From NCBI GenBank assembly GCA_018398815.1, contig CM031621.1, positions 1,287,306-1,351,305 of the forward strand: a stretch of DNA of 64,000 bases, read 5' to 3'. A program made the position numbers and the translations under genes. Each line of letters begins with the position of its first letter. Position 1 is the stretch's first letter. Origin of the DNA: Conus ventricosus (taxonomy: Eukaryota > Mollusca > Gastropoda > Neogastropoda > Conidae). The notes below the pieces were generated by a model, which saw only the letters and a list, made by a program, of their open reading frames with translations, was not told the DNA's origin and searched no databases. Positions 36,385-48,054 of the stretch are shown in pieces.

Positions 36385-37015
36385 GTAGAAGGACAGGGAA
36401 AGGTCACTTCCGTGGCAGATCGTCAAGGACAGACCACTCATAGTCCAGGACGCAGCGAGGGTCACAACCGAACAAATCTAAACCGAAATTGACCCATTGG
36501 AAGAGTGAGGTAAGTTCAGATCCGTCATTCAGACAACACAACTCCAGTCTGAAAGGACTTCATCATCAGCAGACCTCTGGGAGACGTACCGCATACCCAA
36601 AGAGGTGTGACCTTAAAACACCCAACAGCCAAAAAGGTCGAGAATTCACCTATCAGACTGAGCAAGGTCCTGACGACAAACCAGGGACAGAAGGTGAAGA
36701 TAAAGGGAACAGATTGTCACAGTCTTGAAGGATGAGTGACACTCGCATCACAGCCTGAAGGGTGAGTAGACACAGTGACAGGACTATACAACAAAGTTTT
36801 TGTGTAGGAGACAGGGAACACCTGCCCGACAATTCCCAACGTGTGATGGTTGTGCAGGTTTGAAAGTATATTAAAGCAGAAGAGTAAGGTCTTCTGCTTT
36901 GAAATGGGTTTCCCGAAGAGCCACGACGAATGTTTTATAGAACGACACTGAAGCCTGCAGCTCCTCAAAGTTTGAATTTAGTCCACGGAAATTCCAATGG
37001 AATATTGTACTATCC
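36385..37015 (-). pseudogene. LINE endonuclease (APE type), frame-broken (copy 1)
   Basis: Begins with a relative of RGLNSNFEELQ near 36,960-37,010 and ends with a SD.FP motif near 36,395; the GDFNGHNPLW core is clearer in the second copy. The APE-like nuclease nicks target DNA to prime reverse transcription. Several frameshifts. Confidence 0.75.
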
Positions 37016-37019
37016 CTGG

Positions 37020-38300
37020 GGCCGAGGGCGAAAAGGAGAGAGATCAGGTCATCTCCTCATCAGCATCTGCGGCCAATTGAGTGCACACTTATTTTTTATT
37101 TCACTGACTGTGTTGTCTATTGACCCGCTGGCAGATTGCCCGCAGGTGCAAAGGCCTGATTTTGGAGATGGTGGAGGTCCGATTTGTGGAGATGGAGGAG
37201 TTGACCCTAATCCCACCATCTCCACAACTGGTGAACTCACCATGCCCGCACGGGCACTGGACAGAGGAGTATCGGAAATAGGTATGCTGGGTTTTTTAAT
37301 CTGCCCAGCAGCAGAAGTTTGTAGACTGCTGGGCAGTCTGAGGGTGGCGATTTTTTGTTGCCTCCCCAGGGGCAAGTCACTTTTGGTTTGGAAGTGTGGA
37401 ACCTCTACCCAGCCCCAAACAGACAGATCTACCTTGCAATTGTTTCGAAAACATGAATTCATCATGTCTGGCAGCAAACCTGGACCGAGTAGAAACAGTG
37501 GAACCTCTTAACCGCCGAAGCGTAGGAATGAAGCTGTCGGCGTCTGACTGCCCCCAACCTGTTCCGGGCTTCAAAAAAAGAGATCTTCTTTTTCCGTTTT
37601 TGAATCGTTGAATAGCGATTCCTGACTCCAAGAAGGACATTTTCTGAAGATGAGGGATGGTCCGCCACCGGCAGTTAGCACAATGTGCCGGGATCATGAC
37701 ACGGCCCATCATGAGTTGCCTGCCAGCAAATACCACAAACACCTCCTGCCCAGAACAGCGGTCCCTGACCGGCCAAACTTCAGGGCACCTGAAGCACCTC
37801 AACGGGACGGAAACATATACTCAACCCGGACATCAGTAGCCGACTTTGATGTACCGTAGGCAGCACAGGGTTTGCAGAATGTCAGAAAGAGGGGTGTTGG
37901 TGGGCCACTCTTTCTGCACCTTCTTACTGGCACCCTGGCGCACCTCCGTCACCGCCCCTGGCGCCACTCCGATTTATTTCTGCCGTACCGAGACCACCAG
38001 AATAAAAATCCCTGCAGCGAATCACGCCATTTGATGAATTGAATGTGGGGGTGGGAGTTACCTGATCTCCCTGACCACTAATTTTGTGCCTTCAGCAGCT
38101 GGTCAGAATGTTTTTTCTGTATTTTACACACACTAAGAACGAGCCATTCCGTACCTCTTGAAGGACCGAGGTCACCTGCCAAACCTTGAAAGCCCTTTTG
38201 TATGGCAAAAGGGCACATAGCAGAACGGGTCGTTTCCTGCTCCGTCCCCTCCATCACGAGGCCATGAAGCCCAACAACCTTCTTTCGTCTCAACTTCGTA
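37020..38300 (-). pseudogene. LINE ORF1, gag-like with CCHC zinc knuckles (copy 1)
   Basis: On the minus strand 37,690-37,802 encodes RCFRCPEVW..RDRCS and a second CANC element, i.e. degenerate C-x2-C-x4-H-x4-C knuckles typical of I/Jockey LINE ORF1. C-terminal Pro/Ser-rich sequence follows to 37,049 (ending CALNWPQMLMRR). Upstream, 37.86-38.05 kb corresponds to the VTPHKQLN..KGV part seen in the second copy. The product would bind element RNA. Broken by frameshifts. Confidence 0.75.
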
Positions 38301-39140
38301 TCAACTCATTAACTATCTTTTGACCATCCCCAGAAATAGGGCTGCAGACTTCTCTTCCTTTTTGGGGAATGTTTTTTTGGAAAAAAGCCATAATTAGTGT
38401 AGTATGATTCACTCCTCCCATACCCACCCACCTTGAGTCCAACTAAGGGGCCCCAGGCCAATATACAATGTCTTGACCCCTCCATGCTTCGGAGAGACAT
38501 AACGACAAACAGAAGCAACGAACCCACCCCCCCCCTGATCATGCTCACTCCCGGGACAGAGAGCTGAGCACTGCAAGGGTCATCCACGGCTCGGCAGCAG
38601 GGGAACTGCTTGTCTTGACCCAGCCCCAAGAAGGATCCGATTAGTACAACCCGGGCCAAAGTGTACTCCCTGTCTAGGAGCGGTCCGAGCCCAAAGTGAT
38701 GTGTTGATGGCAACAGGCCTCCTCAAGCACCAGGCCCTCTCAATCACCAGGACCTCATCCCCTCCGACCCAGGTCGCAACCGCACGGCAAACACTGCGGA
38801 TCTTAAGAGACCACATAGAGAAAAGGAGTGGTGAAAAAGAAGACTTGAAGGGGAGACGAGATGACAAGGGCCAAATAAGGGAGGCATAAAACAAGAAAAG
38901 GAGAAACGGGTTTACTCTTATCAGGATCCTCACCCTACCTCTCTGACATGGGAAGCCCTACCAGGGGCATCAACTCCTTACACGTTACGCTTAGGCCCAA
39001 CAGCAACTGCACCTCTCAGCCTAGAAGCAGTATGAAAAAAACAGCTATCTTCAAGTATTGATGCCCCCGCCACAAGCCTAAGTGGATCACTGGACCACCG
39101 CAAACCCTCCGACGCACGACAAGGTCGTACCCCCGGAGGG
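38300..39140 (-). other. LINE 5' region (copy 1)
   Basis: About 840 bp between ORF1 and the 52-bp array, without a credible ORF; probably 5' UTR/promoter of the LINE. The element's 5' end is the sequence ACCCTCCGGGGGTACGAC (minus strand) at 39,123-39,140. Confidence 0.5.
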
Positions 39141-40150
39141 TTTCCATTTGTCAGACTGTCACCATTTTAGAGATACCTATGTCGTTCATGACCTTTCCAT
39201 TTGAACAGACTTGTCCCGTTTTTAAGATACCTATGTCGTCAAGACCTCCTTATTGACAGACCTGTCCCCGGGTTTTTTTATAGATACCTATGTTGTCAAT
39301 GACCTCCTTTTGCCAGACATGAGCCCGTTTTTAGAGATCCTATTCTCATACCTGCCATTAGACAGACTTGTCCGTTATTAGAGATACCTAAGTCGTCATG
39401 ACCCTGCCATTTGACAGACTTGTCCCGTTTTTAGTGATACCTATGTTGTCATGACCTTCCGTTTGACAGGGACGTGTCCCCGTTTTAGAGATACCTATGT
39501 CCGCCCTGACGCTTCCTTTTGACGACTGTCCTATTATTAGAGATACCTATGTCGTCATGACCTGCCTTAGACAGACTTGTCCCTTTTTATAGATACCTAT
39601 GTTGTCATTACCTTCCTTTTGACAGACTTGTGCCGTTTTATAGATACCTAAGTCGACATGACCTTCATTTTGACAGACCTTGTCCGTATTAATAGATACC
39701 TATGTCATCATGACCTTCCTTTTGACAGACTTGTCCAGTTTTTATAGATACCTATGTCGTCCCATGAACCTCCTATTGACAGACTTGTCCACGTTTTATA
39801 GATACCTATCTCGTCATGACCTCCTTTAGACAGACTTGTCTCCCGATTTATAAGATTACCTATGTCCCTGTCAAGAACCTTCCTTTAGACAGAACTTGTC
39901 CCGTTTTTATGAAACCTTATGTCGTCATGACCATCATTTGACAGACTTGTCCCGTTTTTAGAGATACCTATGTCGTCATGACCTTCCTTTTGAAGACTGT
40001 CCCGTTTTTATAGATACCTATGTCGTCATGACCTGCTTTGAGACAGACAATGTCCCGTTTTTATAGATACCTCAGTCGTCAAGACCTTCCTTTTGACAGA
40101 CTTGTGCCGTTTTATAGATACCTATGTCGTCATGAACCTGCCTTGCAAAA
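39141..40150. repeat. 52-bp minisatellite, right part (copy 1)
   Basis: Same unit as 27,395-28,362, resuming after the LINE. About 19 units. Confidence 0.93.
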
Positions 40151-40164
40151 GTCAGCATCAGACG

Positions 40165-41125
40165 GCCTTTACAACGCACTCTCATATCAAACCTTTTACA
40201 ACCACTCGCAATATCAAACCTTTACAACAACTCTCATATCAAACCTTTACAACCACTCCAATATCAGTCCTTTACAACCACTCTCATGTCAAACCTTTAA
40301 CACCACTCTCATAGCAAACCTTTACAAACCACTCTGCAAATCAAACCTTTACAAACACACTCTCATGATCAAACCTTTACCAACCCTCTCATTCAAACCT
40401 TTATCAACCAACTTCTCATATCAACCTTTATCAACCACTCTCATGTCAAACCTTTACAACCACTCTCATATCAAAATTTTACAACCACTCTCATATCCAA
40501 CCTTTACCACCACTCTCATAATCAGACTTTACAACCACTCTCCTATCAAACTTTACAACCACTCTCATACCCAGACCTTTACAACCACTCTCAAGGTCCA
40601 ACCTTGACAACCACTGCAATATCAGACCTTTTACAACCACTCTCATGTAACCCTTTACAACCACTCTCATGTCAAACCTTTACAAACGACTCTAATTTAA
40701 TCCTTTACAACCACTCTCATATCAGACCTTTACAACCACTCTCATGTCAACCTTATACTAACAGCGTCTAAATATCAGACTTCTTTACCACCACTCCAAT
40801 ATCCAGGACCTTTACAACAACTCTCATATCAGACCGTAACAACAACGTCTCATAACAGACCTCTACAACCAACACATCTATAACAGACCTTTACAACCAC
40901 TCCAATATCATACCTTTATACAACCACTCTCATATCAGCCCTTTACAACCACTCTCATATCAGACCTTTACAACCACTCTCATATCAGACCTTTACAACA
41001 CTTGCATCCAATATCCAACCTTTAGCAACAACTCTCATATCAAACCTTTTATAACCACTCTCAAATCAAACCTTAAAAAACAACACTCTCATAATCAAAC
41101 CTATACAACCCCTCACATATCAAAC
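40165..41125. repeat. 25-bp minisatellite (copy 1)
   Basis: About 38 units of 25 bp (TCATATCAAACCTTTACAAC then CACTC). On the minus strand each unit has TGTAAAGGTTTGATATG (AAG/GTTTGA). The 190-codon plus ORF is a repeat reading. Confidence 0.95.
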
Positions 41126-41465
41126 TATTAATAAATATCTTCCAGTCACTGTTGAAAAAAAAAAAGAAGCTATTTGATTGAAGTAGTGTAGCAAACCAAG
41201 CCTCAATACTGTTGAACTTAGTGACACAATCAAAAGCAAAACTGAAGAGAATGCAAGCGATCAACAAAAAAGCATGTACATAAAATATCCCGAGATATAC
41301 TGTGGTTCTGTAGACAAAGCATCATATCACCATGACTTGGAGTTTCACACTGCATCAGAGTTCAAACAAGGGCCAAACACAAAACAGCAAACCTGAACAA
41401 TGGGAACAAAAAAAAAAAAGAAAAATAGCAGATTTCCATTTCTCTAATACAGACAACAAACTTAG
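41125..41465. other. Unique intron sequence
   Basis: About 340 bp, AT-rich, between the 25-bp and 49-bp arrays. Nothing recognised. Counterpart at 56,395-56,725. Confidence 0.6.
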
Positions 41466-41737
41466 CACCTGTTAACTTTCATGTCCCTTTCCTGGAAAAG
41501 GCAGCCAAAGCTATAATTTCACCTGTTAACTTTCATGTCCAACCTAAAGGCAGCCAAACATTATTTCACCTGTTAACTCAGTCCTACCTGACAAGGCAGC
41601 CAACGCTAATATCACCTGTTAACTTTCATAGTCCAACCTGAAAGGCAGCCAAAGCTTTATTTCACGCTGTTCACATACAATGTCCTACCTAAAGGCAGCC
41701 AAAGCTTTATTTCACTACTTTACACTTTCAGTCCTAC
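41465..41737. repeat. 49-bp minisatellite made of exon 3 donor copies (copy 1)
   Basis: Five units beyond exon 3. On the minus strand each contains AAAGCTTTGGCTGCCTTTCA then GGTAGGACATGAAAGTTAAC, i.e. the last seven codons of exon 3 (KALAAFQ in the repeat consensus, KAVAAFQ in the exon) plus the donor GTAGGAC. The pyrimidine run before CAG could also serve as an acceptor. Reading through in the exon frame meets TAA in AGTTAAC, so splicing at a distal unit would truncate the protein. Confidence 0.92.
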
Positions 41738-41971
41738 CTGAAAAGGCAGCCACAGCTTTGTCGGCCCGGAGAACCCAGCCTTGGATCCAGGAGGCCAGCC
41801 ATGTGTGATGAATAGGACAGCAATATGAAGCGCACTAGCCTGCTGACCTGGCCGACGCTGCTCAAATCCACCCCCGCCCTTTTTTTCCCCATTCCAAGAC
41901 ATTCATGGCTGCAGGTGCTGGAAGGTCAGAGACGACCAACTTCAGCACCACCATTGAGGAGTTCCCCACCA
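41738..41971 (-). CDS. PIPOX: Sarcosine/pipecolate oxidase exon 3 (copy 1, with indels)
   Basis: Acceptor AAATTCCGGCAG before 41,971; donor TTTTCAG then GTAGGACTG at 41,737. The 3' half reads AGLLDP, then LRADKAVAAFQ, once single-base errors are allowed for. This is the DAO-family stretch 'VAVLDPRGGVLRADRAL', clearly related to the PIPOX GLLDNSGG..YAYKAL segment. The 5' half has an LK..VSDL and EQR stretch equivalent to the helix before it. About four indels, including an A/T run at 41,876. The second copy (56,995-57,199) has the GGAGTTCTCCGG spelling that this copy lacks, while this copy has GCCGACAAAG that the second lacks; so each copy's error is corrected by the other. Confidence 0.87.
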
Positions 41972-42004
41972 CTGCCGGAATTTGGAACAGTGTTGATTTA
42001 GTTC

Positions 42005-42335
42005 ACTCTCATGGCATAGAGAATACAAAATAAGATGAAATAATTCAGATCACCTCTTTTGCATGAGAAAGAATGATGTTAGAAGAGGAATAATTCAGAT
42101 CACCTCTTTGCAATGAGATGATATTAGATGAGAATAATTTAGGATCACCTCTATGCCATTGAGAAGATATTAGAAGAGAATAATTCAGATCACCTCTTTG
42201 CATTGAGAATGAAATAGATGAGAATATTTTAAGGTTCAATTCTTTGCACTGAGAATGAATAAGATGAGAAATAATATAGGATTCACTCGTTTTGCAATTG
42301 AGAATGATAGTAGATGAGAATAATTTAGGGCAGGT
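42005..42335. repeat. 47-bp minisatellite upstream of exon 3 (copy 1)
   Basis: About seven units of 47-50 bp (GAGAATGATATTAGATGAGA, ATAATT, CACCTCTTTGCATT). It ends about 30 nt upstream of the exon 3 acceptor on the coding strand, covering the likely branch-point region but not the AG. Confidence 0.88.
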
Positions 42336-42364
42336 AGGCAAGGTGAAAGAGTAGGATACTACAT

Positions 42365-42690
42365 CGTGTGTGTGTTGTTGTGTTGTGTGTGTGTGTGTGT
42401 GTTGTGTGTGTGTGTGTGTGAGTGTGAGTGTGCGTGCGTGCTGCAATGCGTGCTTGAGTTCAGCCGTGCAAGTGCGCACAATGCGCGATGTGTGTGTGAA
42501 TGTGATGTCAGTGTTCTGTGTGTGCATCGAGAGCGCACCTACGTCAGTTGGTATGTATGCAAGTGTGTGCATGGTATGTGAGTTTGTATGTGCGCATGTG
42601 AGGGTGTCGTGTGTGTAATCTCTCGGAAGTGTGTAGGATGAGTGTGTGAGTGTGTGTTTGGTGTAGTGCGTGATCGCCTGCATACATCGT
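42365..42690. repeat. GT-rich microsatellite (copy 1)
   Basis: (GT)n with interruptions grading into degenerate TGTG-rich sequence. No gene. Confidence 0.92.
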
Positions 42691-42699
42691 ATAAGTACA

Positions 42700-44420
42700 T
42701 GTCGCATGCTTCAAAGTAATGTAATGTAATGTAAATTAGATGTAAAGTAAGTAAAAGGATATTTTATAAAGTGCTTTACCTCGCTATAGCCCAAAGCGCA
42801 TATAACAGAAAAACAGGATAAAATTATCATTCTAATTCAAAGCGCGAACACACACACACAACCGCACGTGCACAGCCTCGCACACACACAACACACATCA
42901 ACAGACCACGCCGGAAAAAAAAAACAAAAAAACTCAGACCCCGTCAACAGACAACGCGCTACGCTCACCATCCGCAAACACTCGCGCACACGAGTAAGTT
43001 GGAATATCATTAATCAGTCCGAGGGAAAAGATGTGCTTTAGGGAGGTTAAAATTCTCTAAAGAGTCCGTGTACGCAGAGAAGAAGGGAGACATTCACAGA
43101 GCAAAGGAGCCTGGTAAGAGAAAGAACGTTGGCCTGAAGTTTTCAGCGAGCTGAGGGGAAGCCGAAGCAGTACGAGAATGGGTGGATGAGCATAAGTTGC
43201 GAGACGAGAACATAGAGATAGATGAGGTCAGATGTAGGAGGGAGCCAGATTTCAGCGATTAGAAAACCAGGAGTAGAACTTAAAGTCATGCGAGACTGAA
43301 CTGGGAGCCAGATGTAAGGATTACAGCATGGTGATCTGTGATCAGATCTAGAGAAGGCGTGAGACCAGGCCGGTCGGATTGATTCTGGAACATTTTTGAA
43401 GTTAAGAGATGATCGTTAAGGGACAAAACCGGCAAGGAGGAGTTACAATAGTCGAGCGAGGACAGACCAAAGCACAGATTAGAGACATCAGGCAATTTGA
43501 GTGAGAAGCGGTGAAACTGAGCTAAATCTACAATTTCAAGGTAGCAAGGACCCCTTTTTTTTGGGGCCCAAAAAACAACATTAGAGATATAGGTTGTTGA
43601 CAGGAGAGAGTTTGGTCGAGTGTAATCCGAGGTTACGAACAGACACTGATAGTCTTATCTCGTTTTCCATTCAACATTTATGAACTAGGGAGAGAATGAG
43701 TTCAATAGAGTGTATTTGACGGCACTGGATGATTATTTCATTTATGTCTGCGTTAAGATGTTAGTTTGATAAAGTGCATCCATGAATTAACATCGGCAAT
43801 CATGCATGAGAAGAGGAGATAATCTTTCATGAAAGCGACTGAGAAGGCAGAGATATAACCAGCTGGTTGTCATCTGAAATCAATGGTGAAGAGAGAGATG
43901 TTTATGGCTGATAATGCCGAGAGAGGCTGGGTGTATAACACAAACAAAACAGGTCCCAGGACCGATTCCCTGAGGGGACACCCAAACTGAAGTGCTCTTG
44001 GCTGGGACTAAAACTTTCACTGAAACAGTTTGCGATGCGATCAGAGAAGTAGGGGGGAAGAAGACCAGGAAGGACAGAACCAGACAGACCAAAAGAAGTG
44101 TTGTGTCTTAGATAAGAATTGGAGTGATCACGATTGTAAACAAAGGCAGCAAACAAAGTACTAGGAGTGAGAGAAGAGAACCTTTGTTTTCCATCAACAA
44201 CTGTGAGTAATCTTTGTTATCTTGAGAAAGCGCTGTCTCGGTGCTTGGCCCAGCACGGTAGGCTGACTGGTTTGGAGTACAAAGAGTTGTTTACAGAGAG
44301 ATGTTTCATACAGTTGGGCGAGAACAACTTTTTTTCGCTCAGTTTGAAAGAAAAGGAGATTAGAGACAGGCCGTATAAAACAAATGAATAGTATATAAAC
44401 AAGCCCATGTTGATTTTCAC
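42700..44420 (-). mobile_element. L2-like LINE, 5'-truncated (copy 1)
   Basis: The minus-strand 3' end has GCGCTTTGGGCTATAGCGAG then GTAAAGCACTTTATAAAATA and a (TTACA)n tail at 42,717-42,737, the tail style of L2 elements. RT parts: HNTSFGLSGSVLPG (about 44,060), ISDDNQL catalytic motif (about 43,875-43,890), and SSLDYCNSSLP (about 43,440-43,470). Frames are broken. The second copy at 57,945-59,605 is more complete and reaches further 5'. It lies in the intron between exons 2 and 3. Confidence 0.85.
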
Positions 44421-45369
44421 CGGGAACCCAAGAAAAGGGGAATGTTGTAACCTTTCCGCCTTAAACTTGCTAAAAGTTCAAAAAAAAGTAAAATTCTGGA
44501 TGCAAAGGTTGGGGCCACTAGGGCCCCCCCCCAAAGCTGACAGCGAATCCGACAAAAACCAAAAAGGGCCCCCCTCGAAGAAGGGGAAGATTATTTTTCA
44601 AAGCCAGTATTTAAGCAAAAGTTTCAGCAGAATAGCCCGAAGCATCTGAATGTTATGTTCCAAAAATACCTGGAAGGAGCCCCCGGGGCAGGGGGCTGCA
44701 AAAGGCCACCCATCCTAAAATTTTAAAACCGCCAGTGAAAACGGGGGGGATAGGAGGGGAAATTTTGGAACAGAGCTGGGCCCTACAAACCCTTGGTACC
44801 CAGAGACGGGTAACTCCTTAGGGAAAAAGGGGGAGATCAAAACAAATCTCTGGTGTGAAAAAGGCCCTTTGGGGTTGATCCGGGAAAAACTGGAAAAACA
44901 AAAAACATTTCCCGGGTCTATCCCTGCTTTCCCCGCACGTGGGGGTTTTCATACGAACCCAAAACGGCGGAATACTTTTTGGGGGTTTTTTTCAAAACTT
45001 ATTTTGGAAGGGAGGGTCAAAAACACGTCATAGGCGGGAAAAATTCTGGGGTTTCTGAAACAGTCGGATTTTAAAAAATTAAAAGACATTTTCAGCGCGG
45101 TTGGACAGGGGGAAGGTTCACCTGCCCTCGTACGGGCTGTACCAGGGGTGGGGGCGGAACGCTCCAAGACAGAGCCCGAACCCCCTTGAGGGTGGATAGG
45201 GCCCAAAAGATTTGGGGTTAAAGTTTCTTGGGGAAAGCCTACCCCGAAAAAACCGAGTCCAGTTTAAAAAACGGACCAGGCTCGGTAGAGGGGGGAAAAC
45301 CCAAAGTTTTTTTTATCAGCCCCCCCCAAGTCGGTGTTGCTACGACCCGCAGAAAATTAAAGTGCCTTT

Positions 45370-47080
45370 TGGAAAAGCATTTTGAGATTTTTAATATGGC
45401 TGAGAAAGTTAAGTTTTTGGTCAAAAATGACCCCAGAAATTTGGCCTCTTTAACGGGCGGGAAGGGGGAGATTTCCCCGACGGAATTTTCAGGATCGGGG
45501 AAAAAACTGACGGAAATTAGGGAAAGTGAATACACGGGGGTTTTTTGTGGGCGAAAAGGGAAACCGTTTAAAATCCGCCCCCCAAAGGATTTTATTTTCG
45601 CAAAGCTGAGCCGGGCCCCGGACACTCGGGTACGGGGCTTCCTTTGGGCGAGCCCAGAAAAATCTTCCACAAACAATGAGCGGGTCTGAACCCTGCTAAA
45701 ACTGATTTCACAATGTTGTTGTTTTTAAAATACAAAAAGGGGGCAGGAGCCCAGTAGGCCCCCCCGGGGGAACACCCAACCCCGCTCGGGGACATCAGAG
45801 AGATTGGTCCCAAACCCCGGGACCTGAAACGTCGTTCGCCCAAAAAAATTTTGAATAAAAAGAGAAGATGACCTCAAAAAACCCGATCGTGGAGATCATG
45901 AAGTATCCCCGCCTTCCGGGTGGTATCGTAGGCCTTCCCCCAAGTCAAAGAAAATTGCCACGCGCGTCTGTTTAAAAAAAGGTTCCTAATGAAAGATTCC
46001 AGACGAATCAAAGGCCCAACTTTTACAACGATGTTTGCGGAAACCACACTGTTTTTTCCCGCCAAAAGGCCATGGGTTTTTGATTTTCCCACTTGAGCCT
46101 AGCATTGACCTTTTTTCCCCAATCATTTTTACAGACCAGCGGGTCAAACTATTGGACGGTATTAGATGGATTAGAAAGTTTTTTCCCCAGGTTTGGGGAT
46201 GGGAAAAAATGAGGGCTTCCGCCAAGAGGGTGGAAAAGAAAACCTGTATTTCCCCCCCTGGGGGTATACCTGTAAAGGGTTTTTCAGACCTTCTTGCGGA
46301 AAATTACAATAGTTTTATAATGTATGTCATCATTTCCTGGAGAGGAATCGCTGCAAAGAATTTAAAGGAAAATTTTTAAACTCGTTTAATGTAAAAGGGG
46401 AAATTTTAATCTTCCCTGTTTTCGGATGAAAATTGCAGGGGGAAAAAAATTTTTTTAAGGGGTTTTGTGGTTTTTACCAAAAATTTTCTGATTTAAAAGA
46501 AAGGAAAAATTCTTTTCAATGGTTGAAAACAACAGATTTCAACGCTTTTTTCTCTGTTATTTAAAAAATCTGAAAACTTTAGGGTGGGGCAAAAAGTGGG
46601 ACAAGGGTTTTTCCCTTTTAATTTTTTTAAATGTTCCCACTTTTTTTTTGAAGTTTTTTGATGTCAAACCTGGAGCAGAAGCTTCCCAGGACCGACTTTA
46701 CTGATTTTTTAAAAATGTGTCAAAATTTAAAACACGGGGTTTTTGATGGGGTCGAGCGTTGGGACCCCCAAGGTCGTTGGGATAAACCCGACCTGAGGGC
46801 CCCTTTTCGAACTTTGGGAAAATTTTTTGGCAGTCGAATCAAACCAGGGGTTTTTTGGCATTTGTAGTTTTTCGGGAAAACACTGGAATACAAGCTTTAG
46901 CACACTTTAAACACAGTGTTTTTCGTGATTCACTGGGTCCGGGGCTCTGAAGAAAAATCCGGGGCCCCGGAAATTTTTTAGAAAAAGTGGTTTCGAAAAA
47001 GACCCCCGTTTGCTTTTTGGAATTTAGATTTTGAAAACAGAGAGTGGTTTAGTTATTTCAGGTTGGGAAAAAGGCGGCGC
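45370..47080 (-). pseudogene. LINE RT (copy 2), heavily corrupted
   Basis: Only fragments align to copy 1, such as NNIVKSVLAGFRPAHCL (about 45,690-45,740) and a LFVEDF reading where YxDD is expected (about 45,670-45,690). Long homopolymers replace ordinary sequence. Confidence 0.7.
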
Positions 47081-47837
47081 GGGCACACTCAGAGCCACTG
47101 CATTCATTCGCTCAACCCCCTTTTTTCCCCTTTTGGGCTCCGGGTAGGCCCCCAACCAGTCAGCCCCCCCCCACTGCCCCGACACGTTTACACAGCGTGT
47201 GTGTTTGACCCTTTTTAGACTGGTGGGGACATAAAATTTTCTGTACAGAGGTTTTTAGACTTTAAAATTTTTTTTAGGGGATCAATAGCCCAGTGGTTAA
47301 ATTTTAGAGGGGACAAAAAACTGGCATTTGGCCTTCTCTTTTGAGTACCCTAATTAAGTTTTTGTTTAAAAAATTTCTGACGAACTTTGGTTTAAACCCC
47401 AAAACCTGCTGGGGCGCGCCGCATGCGTCTTGGCCGGCCGGTACAACCGAAACAAAGACTGTACGGGCCCCACGCGAAGTAGGCTAAAACGTTGGGAAAA
47501 AATCTTTGTGAATGAAAATTAGTTAGATTTGTAAAGGGGGGGGCCCTATTTTCCCATTGGGAAAAACAATTTTTTCATTGTTTCTAAAATTTTAATGGGA
47601 AAATGGTTTTCATGTTTGACAAAGTAGGCCTAATTAAAAGGAAACGTAGAGTATAACATATTTTACTACAAGCAAAATAATACACTGAAAAAAAGAAAAA
47701 GGGAGTAAAGGATAACAATAATAATGAATAATTAATTTTAATTAAATAATACTTTCATTTCCCAATCCACTACTACTATTTTCTAATCGGGAAATTCAAA
47801 TTAAAGTGTGTTTTTGGGAGTACCATTAAAGGGGTTT

Positions 47838-48052
47838 TTGTTGTGGGTGTGGTTGGGTGTGTGTGTGGTGGTGTGTGTGTGTGGTTTTGTGTGGTGGGGG
47901 TGTGCGTGTTGTGTGGTGTTTTGTGGGGTGTGCGGCGGGGGTGGGGGGCGTTTCTGCGTGCGTGGTGTGCGGCGTGCGTGCGTGCTTTTCGTGCGTGCGT
48001 GTGGGTGTGTGAGAGAGAGGAGAGAGAGGGGGGGGGGGGGGGGGGGGGGGGA
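47838..48052. repeat. GT/GCGT microsatellite with G run (copy 2)
   Basis: Counterpart of 32,410-32,630; it ends in a G run of about 24 nt (48,029-48,052), compared with short G runs in copy 1. Confidence 0.9.
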
Positions 48053-48054
48053 TG

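Larger units (their letters stand above)
31670..36385. other. 4.7-kb microsatellite-rich interruption between LINE endonuclease and RT
   Basis: The LINE reading passes from the end of the endonuclease (SD.FP motif near 36,395) to the RT linker (near 31,660) with about 4.7 kb of unrelated DNA between. It contains AT-rich sequence (32.1-32.4 kb), GT/CT tracts (32.41-32.63 and 33.74-35.71 kb), a coding-like stretch (32.85-33.4 kb) and GC-rich ends. No terminal repeats or clear target duplication were found. It is present in both LINE copies. Confidence 0.65.
28363..39140 (-). mobile_element. I/Jockey-type LINE with RNase H, inserted in the 52-bp array (copy 1)
   Basis: A non-LTR retrotransposon read right to left: 5' region (39.14-38.3 kb), ORF1 with CCHC knuckles (about 38.3-37.02 kb), endonuclease (37.0-36.4 kb), a 4.7-kb microsatellite-rich interruption (36.4-31.67 kb), RT (31.67-30.05 kb), RNase H (29.4-28.8 kb) and 3' region. 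The minus-strand 3' end is CATTATCTTTATCGTATCTTAT, i.e. a short (TATCTT)-like tail rather than poly-A. Both flanks are 52-bp array sequence, and a CCTTTTGACAG-like motif (with noise) borders each end, consistent with a target-site duplication. All ORFs are broken, so it is inactive or badly sequenced. RNase H plus APE plus a CCHC gag-like ORF1 places it in the I/Jockey supergroup; the clade is not determined. Confidence 0.88.
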
